From positions 1 through 43,133 of the forward strand of contig PUNC01000132.1 in assembly GCA_003551625.1 (NCBI GenBank): a stretch of 43,133 nt of DNA, given 5' to 3'. This DNA comes from PVC group bacterium (lineage in GTDB: Bacteria; Auribacterota; Erginobacteria; Erginobacterales; PUNC01). Each line of letters starts with the position of its first letter. Positions within the stretch are counted from its first letter, which is position 1. Below the pieces are notes generated by a model. That model was not told where the DNA came from. It ran no database searches and saw nothing but the letters and a program-made list of their open reading frames with translations. Of this stretch, positions 1 through 8,527 are shown piece after piece. The translations under genes were made by a program, and so were the position numbers.

Positions 1-1412
1 GACAGCGCCGCGCGGGCCAACTGGCCGAACTCCTTGAAAGACCGCACCCGGGCCAGGCGCTTTCCGATATAGGCCGGCCGGTAATAAAAAGCCCGGAAGA
101 AACGCCGCTGCCAGGCGTCCAGCTCGTCCGGCGTGAAATCGGAACCGATCCCCGGCAGGTCCGAAAGCGCCTCCGTCCTCCCCAGGGTATATTCCCGCCA
201 GTAATCCACGCCCGTCCGCTCGACCAGCTCCCGGTAAAGCCGGGAGGGGGGCTGGGGGACCATCTTGTTGACCTGGATGAAGTCGCAGTCGAGTTCGATG
301 GCGAAGCGGATGGTCTTCTCCACCCCTTCCCGGGTCTCGCCCGGAAAGCCGATGATGAAAAAGCCCAGGGTGGTTATTCCCTCTTCCTTGGTCCAGCGGA
401 CCGCCCGGCGGATCGTCTCCAGGGGGATTGCCCGCTTCACTCTTTTTAGCGTCTCCTCGTCACCAGATTCGATTCCGTAGTTAATCTTGGTCAACCCCGC
501 CCGTTTCATCATTCTCAGAACCTCGCGATCGGCCAGGTCCGGGCGGGCGCGGATCGACCATTTCACCTTGATCCCCCGGGAAAGGACCAGCTCGCACAGC
601 TCCAGAACCCGCTCCCGGTCGATGGTGAAGGTCTCGTCCTGGAAGAGGATCTCCCGGATGCCGAAGCGGCTGACGCACTCCCCGATCTCGGCGGCGGTGT
701 GTTCCGGAGAGCGGGCCTGGTATCTCCCCGGCGGAACGTCGCAGTAGGCGCAGCCGAAGGGACAGCCGAGGGCCGAGAGCATCACCGTGATCGGCCACTC
801 CTGGGTCATCACCGTGGTGTAGCGGTCGTTGGGAAGAAGATGGCGGGCGGGGTAAGGCACGTCCTCCAGGGAAAGACCGGAATCGGGACGGGGAGGGGCG
901 GCGAAATAGACGCCTTTGCGGCGGCAGCAAACACCCGACACTTCCGCGGCGTCGCGGCCGGAAGACAGCGCCTCCAGGAGCTCCGGCAGAGTATGCCAGC
1001 CCTCCCCGATCACCCCGTAATCGATCACCTCGTGGGAGAGGACTTCCTCCGGGTAAAGGCTCATCTGGAGACCGCCGACGATAGAGGGAAGGCCAGTCCT
1101 TTCCTTTATCCCTTTCACCCAGGACAGATGATTGAGGAAATTCTGGGTGTAGAGGTTATAACAGACCGCCGTGGGTTCGAACTCCTTGACCCGGGCGGCG
1201 GTCTCGTCGATACTCCAGCCCAGGGCGAAGGCGTCCAGAATCCGAACCTCGAAACCGAGCTTCTCCAACCAGGCCGCCAGGTAGGCGATCGAGGTGTTGG
1301 GCAGGACGTAGGCGCTCTCCGAATATTGCTTGGCCACCCGTTTGGTGTAGATCTGCTCGGTGACCGTCTGCCGGGGATTGACGAAGAGAACCCGCTTTCC
1401 TGGCGATCGCAT
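1..1412 (-). CDS. B12-binding-type radical SAM protein, 3' end cut by window edge
   Basis: The reading frame starts at ATG 1412 and is still open at base 1, giving 471 residues. The N-terminal third resembles a cobalamin-binding domain of the BchE-like class (an IVGG-L-x-MSLYPEEVL stretch is visible). It is followed by a radical SAM core with the 4Fe-4S motif CPFGCAYC near residues 215-225. The closest relative in the window is the 467-residue protein at 13683-15086, which matches along its whole length and ends a few residues after the equivalent of base 1, so only a few codons should be missing. It is divergent from the gene at 1614. This class performs methylations, ring rearrangements and other radical chemistry; the substrate cannot be read from sequence. 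A glycan or lipid modification is plausible from context only. Confidence 0.85.
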   Translation of the reverse strand, partial: MRSPGKRVLFVNPRQTVTEQIYTKRVAKQYSESAYVLPNTSIAYLAAWLEKLGFEVRILDAFALGWSIDETAARVKEFEPTAVCYNLYTQNFLNHLSWVKGIKERTGLPSIVGGLQMSLYPEEVLSHEVIDYGVIGEGWHTLPELLEALSSGRDAAEVSGVCCRRKGVYFAAPPRPDSGLSLEDVPYPARHLLPNDRYTTVMTQEWPITVMLSALGCPFGCAYCDVPPGRYQARSPEHTAAEIGECVSRFGIREILFQDETFTIDRERVLELCELVLSRGIKVKWSIRARPDLADREVLRMMKRAGLTKINYGIESGDEETLKRVKRAIPLETIRRAVRWTKEEGITTLGFFIIGFPGETREGVEKTIRFAIELDCDFIQVNKMVPQPPSRLYRELVERTGVDYWREYTLGRTEALSDLPGIGSDFTPDELDAWQRRFFRAFYYRPAYIGKRLARVRSFKEFGQLARAAL

Positions 1413-1453
1413 AATCAAACCTGACAATAAACGTTATCGGTTAGGGGGAAAGT

Positions 1454-1482
1454 TTGCCTTACAGTGATGGCCGTCCTATAAT
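1454..1482 (+). promoter_or_regulatory. Candidate sigma70-type promoter for the 1614 operon
   Basis: TTGCCT at 1454-1459 is followed after 17 bases by a consensus TATAAT at 1477-1482. It would give a leader of about 120 bases before the start at 1614. Position and spacing are good, but the -35 box matches only partly and nothing else confirms it. Confidence 0.4.
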
Positions 1483-1613
1483 AAACCTATTGTCGTCTGA
1501 TTTTTCGCGGGAATCAACGGACGGTTATCGTTCGATAAATGTTATCAGCGAAAGAATAACACAATATTTCCCCGGTTTGACAGCAAAACGGACCTGAGCG
1601 CGGCCGGCTTTTA

Positions 1614-2987
1614 ATGAAGAAACATCTATTTCCCATATTGGCGTTGAGCGCGGCGGTATTCTTCCTGACCCTGCCCGCGGTTCATTACGGCTACCTGCTT
1701 GAAGATTACAAATATCTCCGGTCCTATTCTTTACCCGAGATCCTCCAGGGTTTTTATTCCCACTGGGAACCGAGCCTGGTTGAGAGCAAAGGTTACCGCC
1801 CGCTTCATTCCGTTCATTACGCGGCATTCCATTTCTTGATCGGCGCCGACCCGGTAAGAAATCACGTGCTGCAAACAGTCCTGCTGGCGATCGCCGCGCT
1901 GTTGATCTACCTGTTCACGTGGCGTTGCACCAACAACCGCTCCGCCGCCTTCTGGACCGCCTTGATATACAATTGCCTGGGAAGCAACGCCTGGCAGGCC
2001 TCCTGGATCAACCACCGGCATCATATTCTCCAGGCGCAACTGGTAATCCTGTCGCTTCTTGCTTTCGGACGATTCCTGGATCGGGGAAGAAACACAGCCT
2101 GGTTTCTCTCGTTCCTGTTCTTCCTCATCGCCTTCCTCTTCAAGGAGGAAGTGGCCACCTTCCCCCTGGTCCTGGCGGTGTTCGCCGTGGTGATCAAAGG
2201 AAAGAGATTAAAACAGCTTCTCCGGCCGCTCTTGCCGTTCTTTCTGCTGACGGTTTTCCTGGTGTTGATGCGTTCCGTGGCGATCGAGTCCCTTCCCAAA
2301 GACCACGACTTTCCGCCTCCGATTCCCCTTACCGCGGAATCGCTCCTGAACGAATACGGCCGCTCCCTCTTCTCCACCCTGGTCCAGACCTACGGAGTCC
2401 ACGATCCGGAGAACTGGGAATTCCCGATGTATGGCAGCGGATTAAAGATCGCTCGTGACTATATCGGATTTTTCGCGCTGCTGGGGTTCCTGGCAATCGG
2501 GGGGGTCTTTTTCTTGCGTCAAGGCAGCCCCGAGGAAAAGAAAACCATCGTTTTCGGCCTGGCGCTCCTGCTGTTCGTCACCGTAATCGTAGCCGGCTGG
2601 TATCGTAACAACCGCTTGCATATCAGCTCCATCGGCGTCGCCTTGATGCTGGGGCCTATCGTTTCCTCTTCTTTTCAAGCCATATGGCTGAACCGACGGA
2701 GAATCATTCGTTGCGCGGCCGCAACCCTGGCCGTTCTTTTCTTTCTGACCTTCCTGGCTTCCAATCTGGCGTCGTTCTTCGAGATCCAGCACGCGCTGCG
2801 GCCGGACGGAACTCTTTCCTTGCTCTGGGATACCTGGGTTTATGAAGAATACCTTACCTGGATGAAACCGGAACAGATGGAAATATTCAGGGACAAACTG
2901 CTACGCTCGAGCCGGACGGAATGGGCGGCGCAGGTTACGCGGCTTTTGGAGTTGTTTAGAGACGGAAAGATAAGTCCGACTACTTAA
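1614..2987 (+). CDS. Polytopic membrane protein, GT-C/PMT-like glycosyltransferase
   Basis: This 457-residue protein has an N-terminal membrane segment (residues 5-25), then a short loop carrying LLEDYKYL, and about nine further hydrophobic segments. An acidic pair in the first outer loop is typical of GT-C enzymes such as the PMT/ArnT group, which use polyprenyl-phosphate sugars. A charged FKEEVATFP stretch follows a central helix. The C-terminal 60 residues are soluble. It is the first gene of a plus-strand set with radical SAM genes 38 bases and then 21 bases apart. Glycosyl transfer is inferred from fold-like features; donor and acceptor are unknown. Confidence 0.6.
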   Translation: MKKHLFPILALSAAVFFLTLPAVHYGYLLEDYKYLRSYSLPEILQGFYSHWEPSLVESKGYRPLHSVHYAAFHFLIGADPVRNHVLQTVLLAIAALLIYLFTWRCTNNRSAAFWTALIYNCLGSNAWQASWINHRHHILQAQLVILSLLAFGRFLDRGRNTAWFLSFLFFLIAFLFKEEVATFPLVLAVFAVVIKGKRLKQLLRPLLPFFLLTVFLVLMRSVAIESLPKDHDFPPPIPLTAESLLNEYGRSLFSTLVQTYGVHDPENWEFPMYGSGLKIARDYIGFFALLGFLAIGGVFFLRQGSPEEKKTIVFGLALLLFVTVIVAGWYRNNRLHISSIGVALMLGPIVSSSFQAIWLNRRRIIRCAAATLAVLFFLTFLASNLASFFEIQHALRPDGTLSLLWDTWVYEEYLTWMKPEQMEIFRDKLLRSSRTEWAAQVTRLLELFRDGKISPTT

Positions 2988-3025
2988 AGGCTTTCGGAAT
3001 CGGCTTCGGGCGAAATCCCGGTATT

Positions 3026-4147
3026 ATGAGAAAAAAATACCTTAGAGTCTTCCAGGACAATCTGCGACGGCGAGGGCCGGCCTGGGTGACGCGGCAGGGA
3101 TCGCGGTATTGCCGAATCCTGCTTTCGGCGGCGCGGAAACGCGCGTTTACCGGTCCGATCTCCGCGGTGATTATGCCCACCTACCGTTGCAATCACGGTT
3201 GCGTGATGTGCGACTTCCCCTCCCGCCACCTGGCGGAAAAAAAGGAGATGAGCACCTCGGAGATAAAAAGCTTGTTGGACGAGCTGGCCGCGCTGCCGTC
3301 CGCAGGCGTCTCTTTTTACGGGGGAGAACCTCTTGTCAGACCGGATATCATCGAGCTGATGGAGCACGCGCGCCGAACAGGGATGCTGGTTCATCTGGCC
3401 ACCAACGGATTCCTGATTGACCGGAAGATGGCCGAGCGGATTGTGCGTGCCGGCACGGACGCGGTTTCGGTTTCACTGGACGGGGCCACGCCGGAGGTTC
3501 ACGACCGGCAACGGGGAGTCGCCGGCGCGTTCACCCGGGCGGTAAACGCGATCCGCTACCTGGCCGAAAGCAAAAAAACATCGTCCGCCGAAGTCCGTAT
3601 CATCGCCACCACCATCCTGACTCCGGCCAATATGGGGGAAGTTCGACAAATGGTTGAGCTGGGAAGATCCTTGGGCGCCGACAGTCATACTCTGTATGAA
3701 GCCCAACCCCTGATATCGTTACCGAACAGATTGAATATCGAAGAGATCGATACGCTTAAACGGACCAATCGTCTGATCGGTCGTCTCAAAAATGAATATC
3801 CGGACTATATCGACAACTCATCCCAATACATCAGAATTGTCGACAGAATGTTGGCGGGCGAAACTGTCCGGCTGAAGTGTTTTGCTCCCTACACAGATCT
3901 TTTCATTGACCCATACGGCAACCTGTACCCCTGCAATCACCTGTTGGGAATGGCTATGCCCCAGGGCCGATACCGGACCGGACGCCTGAAAGAAATATGG
4001 TATTCCGACGAATACCAAAAGACGCGGGATCGACTGGCCGATTGTGCCGATTGCGATTATATGTGTCATCGCGAACTCAGCCTGCTGTTCAATCGTCTCT
4101 GGCCGTCGGGGAAAAGACCGATCTTTTCCGCTTTTCGGCGACCATAA
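3026..4147 (+). CDS. Radical SAM protein with SPASM-type C-terminus
   Basis: This 373-residue protein has the radical SAM motif CNHGCVMC (Cys55, Cys59, Cys62) and a FYGGEPLVRPD segment typical of the family. Its C-terminal region is cysteine-rich (CFAPYTDLFIDPYGNLYPC, then CADCDYMC), which fits an auxiliary Fe-S cluster binding SPASM or twitch domain. Such proteins modify peptides, sugars or lipids or serve as maturases. Here the flanking genes are a GT-C protein and a B12-type radical SAM gene, so a surface-glycan or lipid role is more likely than peptide maturation. No short precursor peptide gene is evident beside it. Confidence 0.8.
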   Translation: MRKKYLRVFQDNLRRRGPAWVTRQGSRYCRILLSAARKRAFTGPISAVIMPTYRCNHGCVMCDFPSRHLAEKKEMSTSEIKSLLDELAALPSAGVSFYGGEPLVRPDIIELMEHARRTGMLVHLATNGFLIDRKMAERIVRAGTDAVSVSLDGATPEVHDRQRGVAGAFTRAVNAIRYLAESKKTSSAEVRIIATTILTPANMGEVRQMVELGRSLGADSHTLYEAQPLISLPNRLNIEEIDTLKRTNRLIGRLKNEYPDYIDNSSQYIRIVDRMLAGETVRLKCFAPYTDLFIDPYGNLYPCNHLLGMAMPQGRYRTGRLKEIWYSDEYQKTRDRLADCADCDYMCHRELSLLFNRLWPSGKRPIFSAFRRP

Positions 4148-4168
4148 GCGTCAGAAGATCGCTCTGAA

Positions 4169-5647
4169 ATGAAACTCGGCCTGATATCCCCCTATCCCGA
4201 CTTCAGAACCTACGGTATCCGCAGCCTTTCCACGTATCTCAGAAAGCGCGGCCACCAGGCTTCAACGTTCTACCTAATGCGGCCTTATTCCGTTCCTTAC
4301 CCGGACTCCGTTCTCGAGCGTTTGACCGAACTGATCAAAGATTGCGATCTGGTCGGCATATCCGTGATGTCGAATTACTATATGAACGCCGCCCAGATAA
4401 CAAAGAAGATAAAAAGCAAGCTTAACGTCCCCGTGGTATGGGGCGGGGTTCATTCCACCGTTATGCCCCGGGAAAGCCTTGAACACGCCGATATCGCGGT
4501 AATCGGCGAAGGCGAAGAAACGACCCTGGAAATATTGGAAAAGATTCGGCGCGGCGAACCCCCGGTGGATGTTGCCGGAACTTTCGTTCGACGCGGCGGA
4601 AGAGTTATTGAAAACCCGCCTCGGCCCTTGATTCCGCCCGGGGACCTTCCGGTCATCGATAATGATTACTCTTCGGATTACGTCATCTGGAAAGGTCGCG
4701 ACATTCTCCCCATCGACGGAAATATCCTCCGAAAATGCCTGACCCGGGATTATATGACACTGACCTCGTTCGGATGTCCCTTCAGCTGCGCTTACTGCAT
4801 CAACAATCGCTTGAACAGGATGCATCCCGGCCCGGTCAGGTTTCGAAAAATTGAAGACGTGCTTGAAGAACTGGTCCGGGCCAAGTCACGAATGCCTTTC
4901 ATCAAACAGATTACCTTTGACGACGACGCGTTTATCAGCCGCGATGGCGCCGAACTGAAAATATTCGCCCGTGAATACCGGCGGAGGGTGAATCTTCCAT
5001 TCTTCGTGTCGGGGGTCAACCCGGTGTATGTATCCGAAGAGAAGATTCGGATACTTCTCGACGCCGGGATGAACCGGATCAAGATGGGAATACAATCCGG
5101 CAGCAATAAATCCAAACTGCTCTACAACCGGCATATCTCCAACGAGAAGATCATCTCTTCCGCGCGCGCGATCAATAAATACCGAAGGCGAATGACGCTG
5201 GTCGCTTACGACCTGATTCTCGACAATCCCTTTGAAAGCAAAAAAGACATTCTGGAAACCATCGATCTTCTGAGCCGCCTCCCCTCACCCTACACCCTAA
5301 ACCTGTCATCGCTGACTTTCTTCCCGGGAACCAGAATGTATGAGCTGGCCCGGGCGGCCGGTTACGTGAAGGACAATGTCCGGGACGTTTACCTCAAACT
5401 CTACCACGGCGTGGACAATAACTATCTGAACCTGATTATAGTCTTGTTCAGCATCGGGAAAGTCCCGCCCCGACTGCTGAAACTGCTTACCGCTGAAAAA
5501 ATGGTTAAACGGCTAAACCGGGTTCCTTCCCGGATCTTCGGCTTCTTTCTGCTGATGGGATTCGCGAGGAGAGGAATCGATTTCATAATCAAAGGGGATC
5601 CCCATACCCTGTGGCGGCTGATCCGGTACAATCCGCTTAAACCGTAA
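4169..5647 (+). CDS. B12-binding-type radical SAM protein
   Basis: This 492-residue protein has an N-terminal Rossmann-like cobalamin-binding region (VVWGGVHSTVMPRE at 89-102, GEGEETTLE at 113-121), then the radical SAM cluster motif CPFSCAYC (Cys203, Cys207, Cys210). The C-terminus continues through a conserved FFPGTRMYELA segment and a basic, hydrophobic tail. It starts 21 bases after the previous gene and is probably co-transcribed with it. It is more distant from the close pair at 1-1412 and 13683-15086. The gene ends 87 bases from the convergent GT2 gene. Substrate unknown. Confidence 0.82.
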   Translation: MKLGLISPYPDFRTYGIRSLSTYLRKRGHQASTFYLMRPYSVPYPDSVLERLTELIKDCDLVGISVMSNYYMNAAQITKKIKSKLNVPVVWGGVHSTVMPRESLEHADIAVIGEGEETTLEILEKIRRGEPPVDVAGTFVRRGGRVIENPPRPLIPPGDLPVIDNDYSSDYVIWKGRDILPIDGNILRKCLTRDYMTLTSFGCPFSCAYCINNRLNRMHPGPVRFRKIEDVLEELVRAKSRMPFIKQITFDDDAFISRDGAELKIFAREYRRRVNLPFFVSGVNPVYVSEEKIRILLDAGMNRIKMGIQSGSNKSKLLYNRHISNEKIISSARAINKYRRRMTLVAYDLILDNPFESKKDILETIDLLSRLPSPYTLNLSSLTFFPGTRMYELARAAGYVKDNVRDVYLKLYHGVDNNYLNLIIVLFSIGKVPPRLLKLLTAEKMVKRLNRVPSRIFGFFLLMGFARRGIDFIIKGDPHTLWRLIRYNPLKP

Positions 5648-5734
5648 CTTTCGAAGGCGGTGGGCCGGGAGGAAAATGGCGAAAACGCGTGAGGAATAAG
5701 CGGGAGCAACAAACCACGGAAATCTCTTGTATTC

Positions 5735-6472
5735 CTACCGCGGACGGCGGTTCCGTAATCGTTCTACTTCCTTCTTTAATCGTGGGAAGGAAGATAACGT
5801 CCGGAATACCACCCGGGGGATCTTCTCCACGGGCATCCCCCGCGACTTTCCCTGCCGGAGATGGTAAGTCACCGGCACCTCGGCCAGACGGACTCCGAGA
5901 CCGAGCATCCGCAGAGTGAATTCCGACGTTATCAGATCCTGAAAAATCAGCCCATCCTCGACCGCCCGCCGGGCCAGCCAACGCGGAAAGATTCGAAATC
6001 CGCTGTCGATGTCCGTAACGTCCACGCGAAAGTAGCTTCGAACCAGGAGATTGAACACGCGCGTGATGAACCGCCGGTAATACTGGTCCCGACGGTTCCT
6101 CTTGACCCCGATGATCAGGTCGGCCCGGTCCCGGAGGTGTTCCATCTTCCAGAAATTCTGGGGAAAGAACTTCCCCCCGGTATCGCTGAAGAGGATCCAC
6201 TCGTGGCGGGGAAGCTTGAGGGCGTCGAGCAACGCCTGCTTGTAACCCTTCCGCTCTTTGCCCTGGACCAGGCGGATGGGCAGGCGCCCGGCCAGCTTTC
6301 GCAAGATCTCACTGGTCCCGTCGGTGCTGCCGTCTTCGGCCACGATCAGCTCCGAGCCGGGAAGTTTCTCGATGATCTCGCGGTAGAAACCCTCGACTTC
6401 CTTCTCGATCACCTCCGCCTCATTGTAGGCGATCAGTATGATGGAGACGGGCTCTTTTTCGGAAACACTCAT
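5735..6472 (-). CDS. GT2 glycosyltransferase, polyprenyl-phosphate type, with altered DXD
   Basis: This soluble 245-residue GT-A protein has the start IILIAYNEAEVIE, the nucleotide-binding EDGSTDGT at 46-53, and the acceptor-side region DIDSGFRIF. It aligns along its length with the GT2 at 15311-16039. The metal-binding DXD position reads DTG (97-99, inside FSDTGGKF), whereas the paralogue has DSDGQ. It lacks the C-terminal membrane helices of GtrB-type enzymes, so it resembles DPM1-type synthases. It is convergent with the radical SAM gene and has repeats directly upstream of its start. Confidence 0.78.
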   Translation of the reverse strand: MSVSEKEPVSIILIAYNEAEVIEKEVEGFYREIIEKLPGSELIVAEDGSTDGTSEILRKLAGRLPIRLVQGKERKGYKQALLDALKLPRHEWILFSDTGGKFFPQNFWKMEHLRDRADLIIGVKRNRRDQYYRRFITRVFNLLVRSYFRVDVTDIDSGFRIFPRWLARRAVEDGLIFQDLITSEFTLRMLGLGVRLAEVPVTYHLRQGKSRGMPVEKIPRVVFRTLSSFPRLKKEVERLRNRRPR

Positions 6473-6494
6473 TCCTGATTAACAAAGCTTTCTT

Positions 6495-6790
6495 CCCCGG
6501 GCTGACGCCCCGGGGCTATTCCTGTGCCGCCCCCTGCGGGGGCTTGCATTGTTTTATTAATTCGCTCTTCATCCCCGGGCTGACGCCCGGGGCTAACCAT
6601 ATGCCGCCCCCTGCGGGGGCTGAGATCACGGCTGAAGCCGTGGACTACGAACAGAGCTGAAATACTCCCGGGGCCATCCCCTGCGGGGATTTTTTTAGCC
6701 TCCGCAGGAGGCGAAACTTCTTTAGCCCCCGGTGTAAACCGGGGGGAAAGGGAAGTTTATAATATTCCCCAGCCCCCGCAGGGGGCGACA
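6495..6790. repeat. GC-rich hairpin repeat block, copy 1
   Basis: A mosaic of short palindromes occupies most of the gene-free stretch 6473-7001. The modules are CCCCGGGCTGACGCCCGGGG hairpins, CCCCCTGCGGGGG hairpins, a GCCTCCGCAGGAGGC element and CCCCCGGTGTAAACCGGGGG. Very similar blocks lie at 13418-13646 and 17738-17886, with a remnant at 41862. Short open frames inside it are artefacts of the repeats. Confidence 0.9.
6676..6696 (+). terminator. Terminator-like hairpin with T-run inside the repeat block
   Basis: ATCCCC-TGC-GGGGAT is followed directly by six T residues, the form of a Rho-independent terminator on the plus strand. Equivalent hairpin plus T-tract units occur in the other two blocks near 13530 and 17773. 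No plus-strand gene lies just upstream, so a terminator role is uncertain and this may only be a repeat module. Confidence 0.35.
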
Positions 6791-6806
6791 TAAAGTTTAT
6801 TTTTTC

Positions 6807-6870
6807 CCAGCGCCTCCGCGTCTCTGCTTGTCCGCCTCTCCTGCACAAAGTAATGGAGGGCGGGCGCGAG
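6807..6870. repeat. CGCCTCCGCGTCTCTGC module plus hairpin
   Basis: This module ends in a hairpin whose arms contain CCGCC and GGCGGGC around a loop with CACAAAGTAATGGAG. It recurs in the same orientation at 17902-17965, and its hairpin recurs reversed at 13257 and 17423. From 6871 to 7001 I see only a run of short AAATCT-type repeats (about 6941-6965) and no gene. Confidence 0.85.
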
Positions 6871-7001
6871 ATCGGGAATTTTATTTTTACTCCTGTTTTC
6901 CTGAGATGAATAATGGGGCAGGGGCGGGTTTGACTGGGATCTAAAATCTCAAATCTGAAATCTGTCTTATGAAGCTTGAACCCGAATAACCTAAATTCTC
7001 T

Positions 7002-7688
7002 TTATCGCTTGATCTTCAGTTTCCGCGCGTCGGCAAGAAACATCCGGACGGTTTCCTTGGTATAGGGATGGACCAGCATCCCCTCCAGCAGACGGGGCAC
7101 TACGGTAACGAAGTGGGCGCCCGCGTCCAGCCATTCGACCACGTTCGATATCTCCCGGGTCGAGCCGACGATGATTTTCGCCTTGAGTTCGAAAACATCG
7201 AGCAGGTCGCGCAGTTTCCCGATCTCCTCGGCGCAATCGTGTCCCATATCGTTGACCCGCCCGCCGAAGATGGAGACGTAGGAGGCCCCGGCCAGGGCGG
7301 CCAGCAGACCCTGCTGGGCGCTCATCAGGGCGGTAACATTCACCCTGACGTCGTGCCTGGATTCCAGCTGGTGGATGACCTCCATATTCACCGACTCGCC
7401 TTCGGGTCCGTGAACCGGGATCTTGATCACGATGTTCTCGGCCCAGCCGCTGAACTCGATGGCCTGATCGAGCATCTCCTTCTTGTCGTTGCTGGTCACC
7501 TCGACCGAGAGAGGGAAAGGTTTGATGAGGGAGGCGATCTCGGTCTCGAGCTTCTTCAAGCCCTTCATCCCGCCACGGCAGCCGTCCTTGCAGAGAATGG
7601 TGGGGTTGGTGGTCACGCCGCGGATGACGCCCATTTTCATAAAGCGGCGGACCTGTTTCAAATCTCCGGAATCCAGGAATATAGCCAT
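7002..7688 (-). CDS. Transaldolase / fructose-6-phosphate aldolase family protein
   Basis: This 228-residue protein starts at ATG 7688 behind a good AAGGAG ribosome site. It has the family signatures FLDSGDLKQVR at the start, GVTTNPTILCK (24-34), and the Schiff-base lysine in NIVIKIPVHG (Lys89). Length fits the short FSA/TalC-type subfamily of class I aldolases. Beside gmhA, gmhB, hddA and hddC it could supply sedoheptulose 7-phosphate, the substrate of the isomerase GmhA; that is inference, and an F6P-aldolase activity is equally possible for this subfamily. It follows the GxxExxY cassette on the same strand. Confidence 0.85.
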   Translation of the reverse strand: MAIFLDSGDLKQVRRFMKMGVIRGVTTNPTILCKDGCRGGMKGLKKLETEIASLIKPFPLSVEVTSNDKKEMLDQAIEFSGWAENIVIKIPVHGPEGESVNMEVIHQLESRHDVRVNVTALMSAQQGLLAALAGASYVSIFGGRVNDMGHDCAEEIGKLRDLLDVFELKAKIIVGSTREISNVVEWLDAGAHFVTVVPRLLEGMLVHPYTKETVRMFLADARKLKIKR

Positions 7689-7758
7689 TTCTCGCTCCTT
7701 GTTTTGAAAGGATAAATGTTGCCTAAACGCTCCGCACCCTCTCCCCCCTATTGTTTGG

Positions 7759-7783
7759 GACAGGATAACAGGATCAACAGGAT
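7759..7783 (+). repeat. Left inverted flank of GxxExxY cassette 1
   Basis: A direct array of ACAGGAT units (GACAGGATAACAGGAT plus a third unit). Its reverse complement, with 23 of 25 bases matching, lies at 8447-8471 on the far side of the GxxExxY gene. Confidence 0.85.
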
Positions 7784-7822
7784 GTAAATCAGGATGTTAA
7801 AAATAATTGTGAAAAACTCGGG

Positions 7823-8194
7823 TTAGATCAGTTTGTTCAACTTTCGTTTCACTTCAACTTCCTGTTCGCCGAAGTTCAACAATAAACCAACCGGTAGATC
7901 AGTGGCTACAAGATAATTAACTAATTGGACTTCGTGGACTTTTGACAGTTTACTCACCGATTTAAGCTCCAAGATGATAACCCCTTCAACAACAATATCG
8001 GCAACAAAATCGCCCACAACCTCACCCTCGTAAAAGACTTTTATGCTTTTCTGGGATTCAACTGGTATCCCCGCTTTTCTCAACTCGATCAGCATACATT
8101 TTTCGTAAACGCTCTCGAGAAAACCGTATCCCATCCGATTATAAACCCGGTAAGCACACCCAATTACTTTTTCAGTTATCTCTTTGAATTTTAT
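7823..8194 (-). CDS. GxxExxY family protein, copy 1, with ATA at the homologous start
   Basis: This is a GxxExxY-family protein with the name motif in GYGFLESVYEKC and a nuclease-like DFVADIVV...ILELK pattern (PD-(D/E)XK-type core, inferred). It is nearly identical to copy 2 at 19045-19419. In copy 2 translation begins at ATG; the exactly aligned codon here is ATA at 8194, preceded by AGGGGAGC. If ATA is not used, the nearest upstream in-frame start is TTG at 8251, adding 19 residues encoded partly by repeat-like DNA. The gene sits between gmhA and the transaldolase gene and is enclosed by inverted repeats. Function of the family is not established. Confidence 0.75.
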   Translation of the reverse strand: MKFKEITEKVIGCAYRVYNRMGYGFLESVYEKCMLIELRKAGIPVESQKSIKVFYEGEVVGDFVADIVVEGVIILELKSVSKLSKVHEVQLVNYLVATDLPVGLLLNFGEQEVEVKRKLNKLI

Positions 8195-8269
8195 CTTTGC
8201 TCCCCTAAAACACCGAGCGATTGATTTAGTCAGTCGTGACTGTCCAAGCAATTTTCATCAGCACTACAA

Positions 8270-8500
8270 AAGAGGGGCAGGGTGCGGAGCTGGTCATCCT
8301 GGTTATCCTGTTAATCGTGCCTGCCCCGATAGTATCTCATCGGGGGTCAAGAAAGGGGGAAATGGGTGCGGAGCCACCTATCGTGCCTGCCCCGATAGTA
8401 TTTCATCGGGGTCTAATATAGGGGGGGCGAGGGTGCGGAGCAACCTATCCCGTTAATCCTGTTATCCTGTCAAATATATGGGGGGAAATGGGTGCGGAGC
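8270..8500. repeat. Mosaic of GGTGCGGAGC, CCCGAT hairpin and CAGGAT modules
   Basis: Roughly 70-base composite units repeat here: GGTGCGGAGC, a run of ATCCTGTTAATCC, then CCCGAT-8 bases-ATCGGG hairpins at about 8325 and 8393 preceded by CGTGCCTGC. The same composite lies upstream of the other GxxExxY gene (19450-19600), and its hairpin half occurs upstream of hddA. No gene is seen between 8252 and 8527. Confidence 0.85.
8447..8471 (-). repeat. Right inverted flank of GxxExxY cassette 1
   Basis: Reverse-complement counterpart of 7759-7783 (23 of 25 positions). The adjoining CAAATATATGGGGGG is the reverse complement of the outer edge of cassette 2 at about 18969-18983, so the shared element is longer than the CAGGAT units alone. 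Confidence 0.85.
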
Positions 8501-8527
8501 ATCACCGGAACTAAGCGAATGCCAGAC

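Noticed and set aside
699-1424. 241-codon plus-strand frame over the first radical SAM gene
   Set aside because: The minus-strand frame encodes a clear radical SAM enzyme alignable with the paralogue at 13683, so this is a shadow frame of GC-rich DNA.
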